DNA from: Chitinispirillaceae bacterium
GTDB lineage: Bacteria > Fibrobacterota > Chitinivibrionia > Chitinivibrionales > Chitinispirillaceae
DNA length: 5,779 nt
Assembly: GCA_016926315.1 (NCBI GenBank)
Contig: JAFGOU010000408.1
Coordinates: 1-5,779, forward strand
Direction of reading: 5' to 3'
Positions 5,308 to 5,779 of the stretch are shown piece by piece. Position 1 is the stretch's first letter. Every line of letters begins with the position of its first letter. The position numbers were made by a program, and so were the translations under genes. Below the pieces are notes generated by a model, which did no database searches, had not been told where the DNA came from, and worked only from the letters and a program-made list of their open reading frames with translations.

Positions 5308-5779
5308 TGGCCTTTTCACTGGGCGACTATGAGCTTCAGGGGGAGATCGGGCGGGGCGGCTTTGCCACGGTGTACCGTGCCCGGCAGAAATCGCTCGGCA
5401 AGGTGGTTGCCATAAAATGCCTCGCTCCCCTGCGCCAGCAGAACAGCGAACAGATCGTCAGGTTCCGGCGCGAAGCAGAGGCGACCGCTTCGTTGACACA
5501 CGACAACATTATCACGGTGCTCGATTACGCCTTTTTTGGCGGCTCCTATTACATCGTCATGGAATACGTTGACGGCATGACCCTGCGCGACGCGCTCGAA
5601 CAGAGGATTTCGCAGGGATCCGCGCTCTGCGTCATGGAAAAAACCGCCTCGGCGCTCGCCGCCGCCCATCATCGCGACATCATTCACCGTGATGTCAAAC
5701 CAGCGAACATACTGATCAGCCGTTCGGGACAGGTAAAACTTGCGGACTTCGGCCTCGCCATGCTGCCGGGCGGCGCCGA
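5307..5779 (+). CDS. Hanks-type Ser/Thr protein kinase, 3' part missing (runs off right edge)
   Basis: The first 157 residues of a PknB-like kinase are visible. The kinase domain begins almost at once: LGDYELQGEIG, glycine loop GRGGFATV (15-22), VAIK with the ATP-binding lysine K37, helix-C glutamate E56 (FRREAEA) and hinge MEYVDG (85-90). The catalytic loop is HRDVKPANIL (127-136, with D129, K131, N134) and the metal-binding DFG is at 147-149. All catalytic residues visible are intact, and the RD configuration suggests activation-loop phosphorylation. The activation loop, C-lobe and any transmembrane or sensor domain lie beyond the window. The N-terminus is cytoplasmic, with no signal peptide. 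The start ATG overlaps the TPR gene's stop, and AGGCAGGCG just upstream may act as a weak SD. The targets are unknown. Confidence 0.95.
   Translation, partial: MAFSLGDYELQGEIGRGGFATVYRARQKSLGKVVAIKCLAPLRQQNSEQIVRFRREAEATASLTHDNIITVLDYAFFGGSYYIVMEYVDGMTLRDALEQRISQGSALCVMEKTASALAAAHHRDIIHRDVKPANILISRSGQVKLADFGLAMLPGGA

Noticed and set aside
4606..5319. 237-codon minus-strand open frame opposite the TPR gene
   Set aside because: TPR periodicity and coupling to the kinase support the plus-strand gene. The reverse frame shows no signal.

Overview
This 5.8 kb window is ordinary chromosomal DNA from a Gram-negative (diderm) bacterium. The support is two predicted lipoproteins with signal peptides, SD-type ribosome sites, intrinsic terminators, GC-rich third positions and AT-rich spacers. 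A three-domain NifU and a Hanks-type Ser/Thr kinase suggest an anaerobic or microaerophilic lineage with eukaryote-like signalling, for example Fibrobacterota, Spirochaetota or Desulfobacterota-like groups. The phylum cannot be fixed from the sequence alone. No tRNA, rRNA, CRISPR, IS element or phage gene was seen.

Left arm (1-1146, minus strand): a two-gene operon is read leftwards. It holds a calcineurin-type metallophosphoesterase (1146-415) and, 32 bases further on, an unrecognised protein that runs off the left edge (382-1). A 301-base AT-rich divergent spacer (1147-1447) carries a good sigma-70-type promoter for this operon and an imperfect palindrome just upstream of it.

Centre (1448-3494, plus strand): a DHH/DHHA1 phosphoesterase of the NrnA-like group is followed after 36 bases by a complete nifU. 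The pair ends at an intrinsic terminator (3475-3494). NifU is the Fe-S cluster assembly scaffold. No cysteine desulfurase (nifS) lies beside it here.

Right arm (3495-5779, plus strand): a single-gene unit encodes an acidic, Tyr/Asp-rich lipoprotein with a calcium-loop-like DxNxDGxxD motif. It has a textbook RBS, a near-match to a sigma-54 promoter and a very strong terminator (4476-4505). Next comes a TPR lipoprotein whose stop codon overlaps the start of a Hanks-type Ser/Thr kinase (TGATG). The kinase is cut by the right edge after its DFG motif. These two are probably co-translated and may form one signalling unit.

No clearly new system is proven. The items most worth a second look are the lipoprotein of unknown family, the coupled TPR-lipoprotein/kinase pair, and the stand-alone nifU paired with a DHH nuclease.
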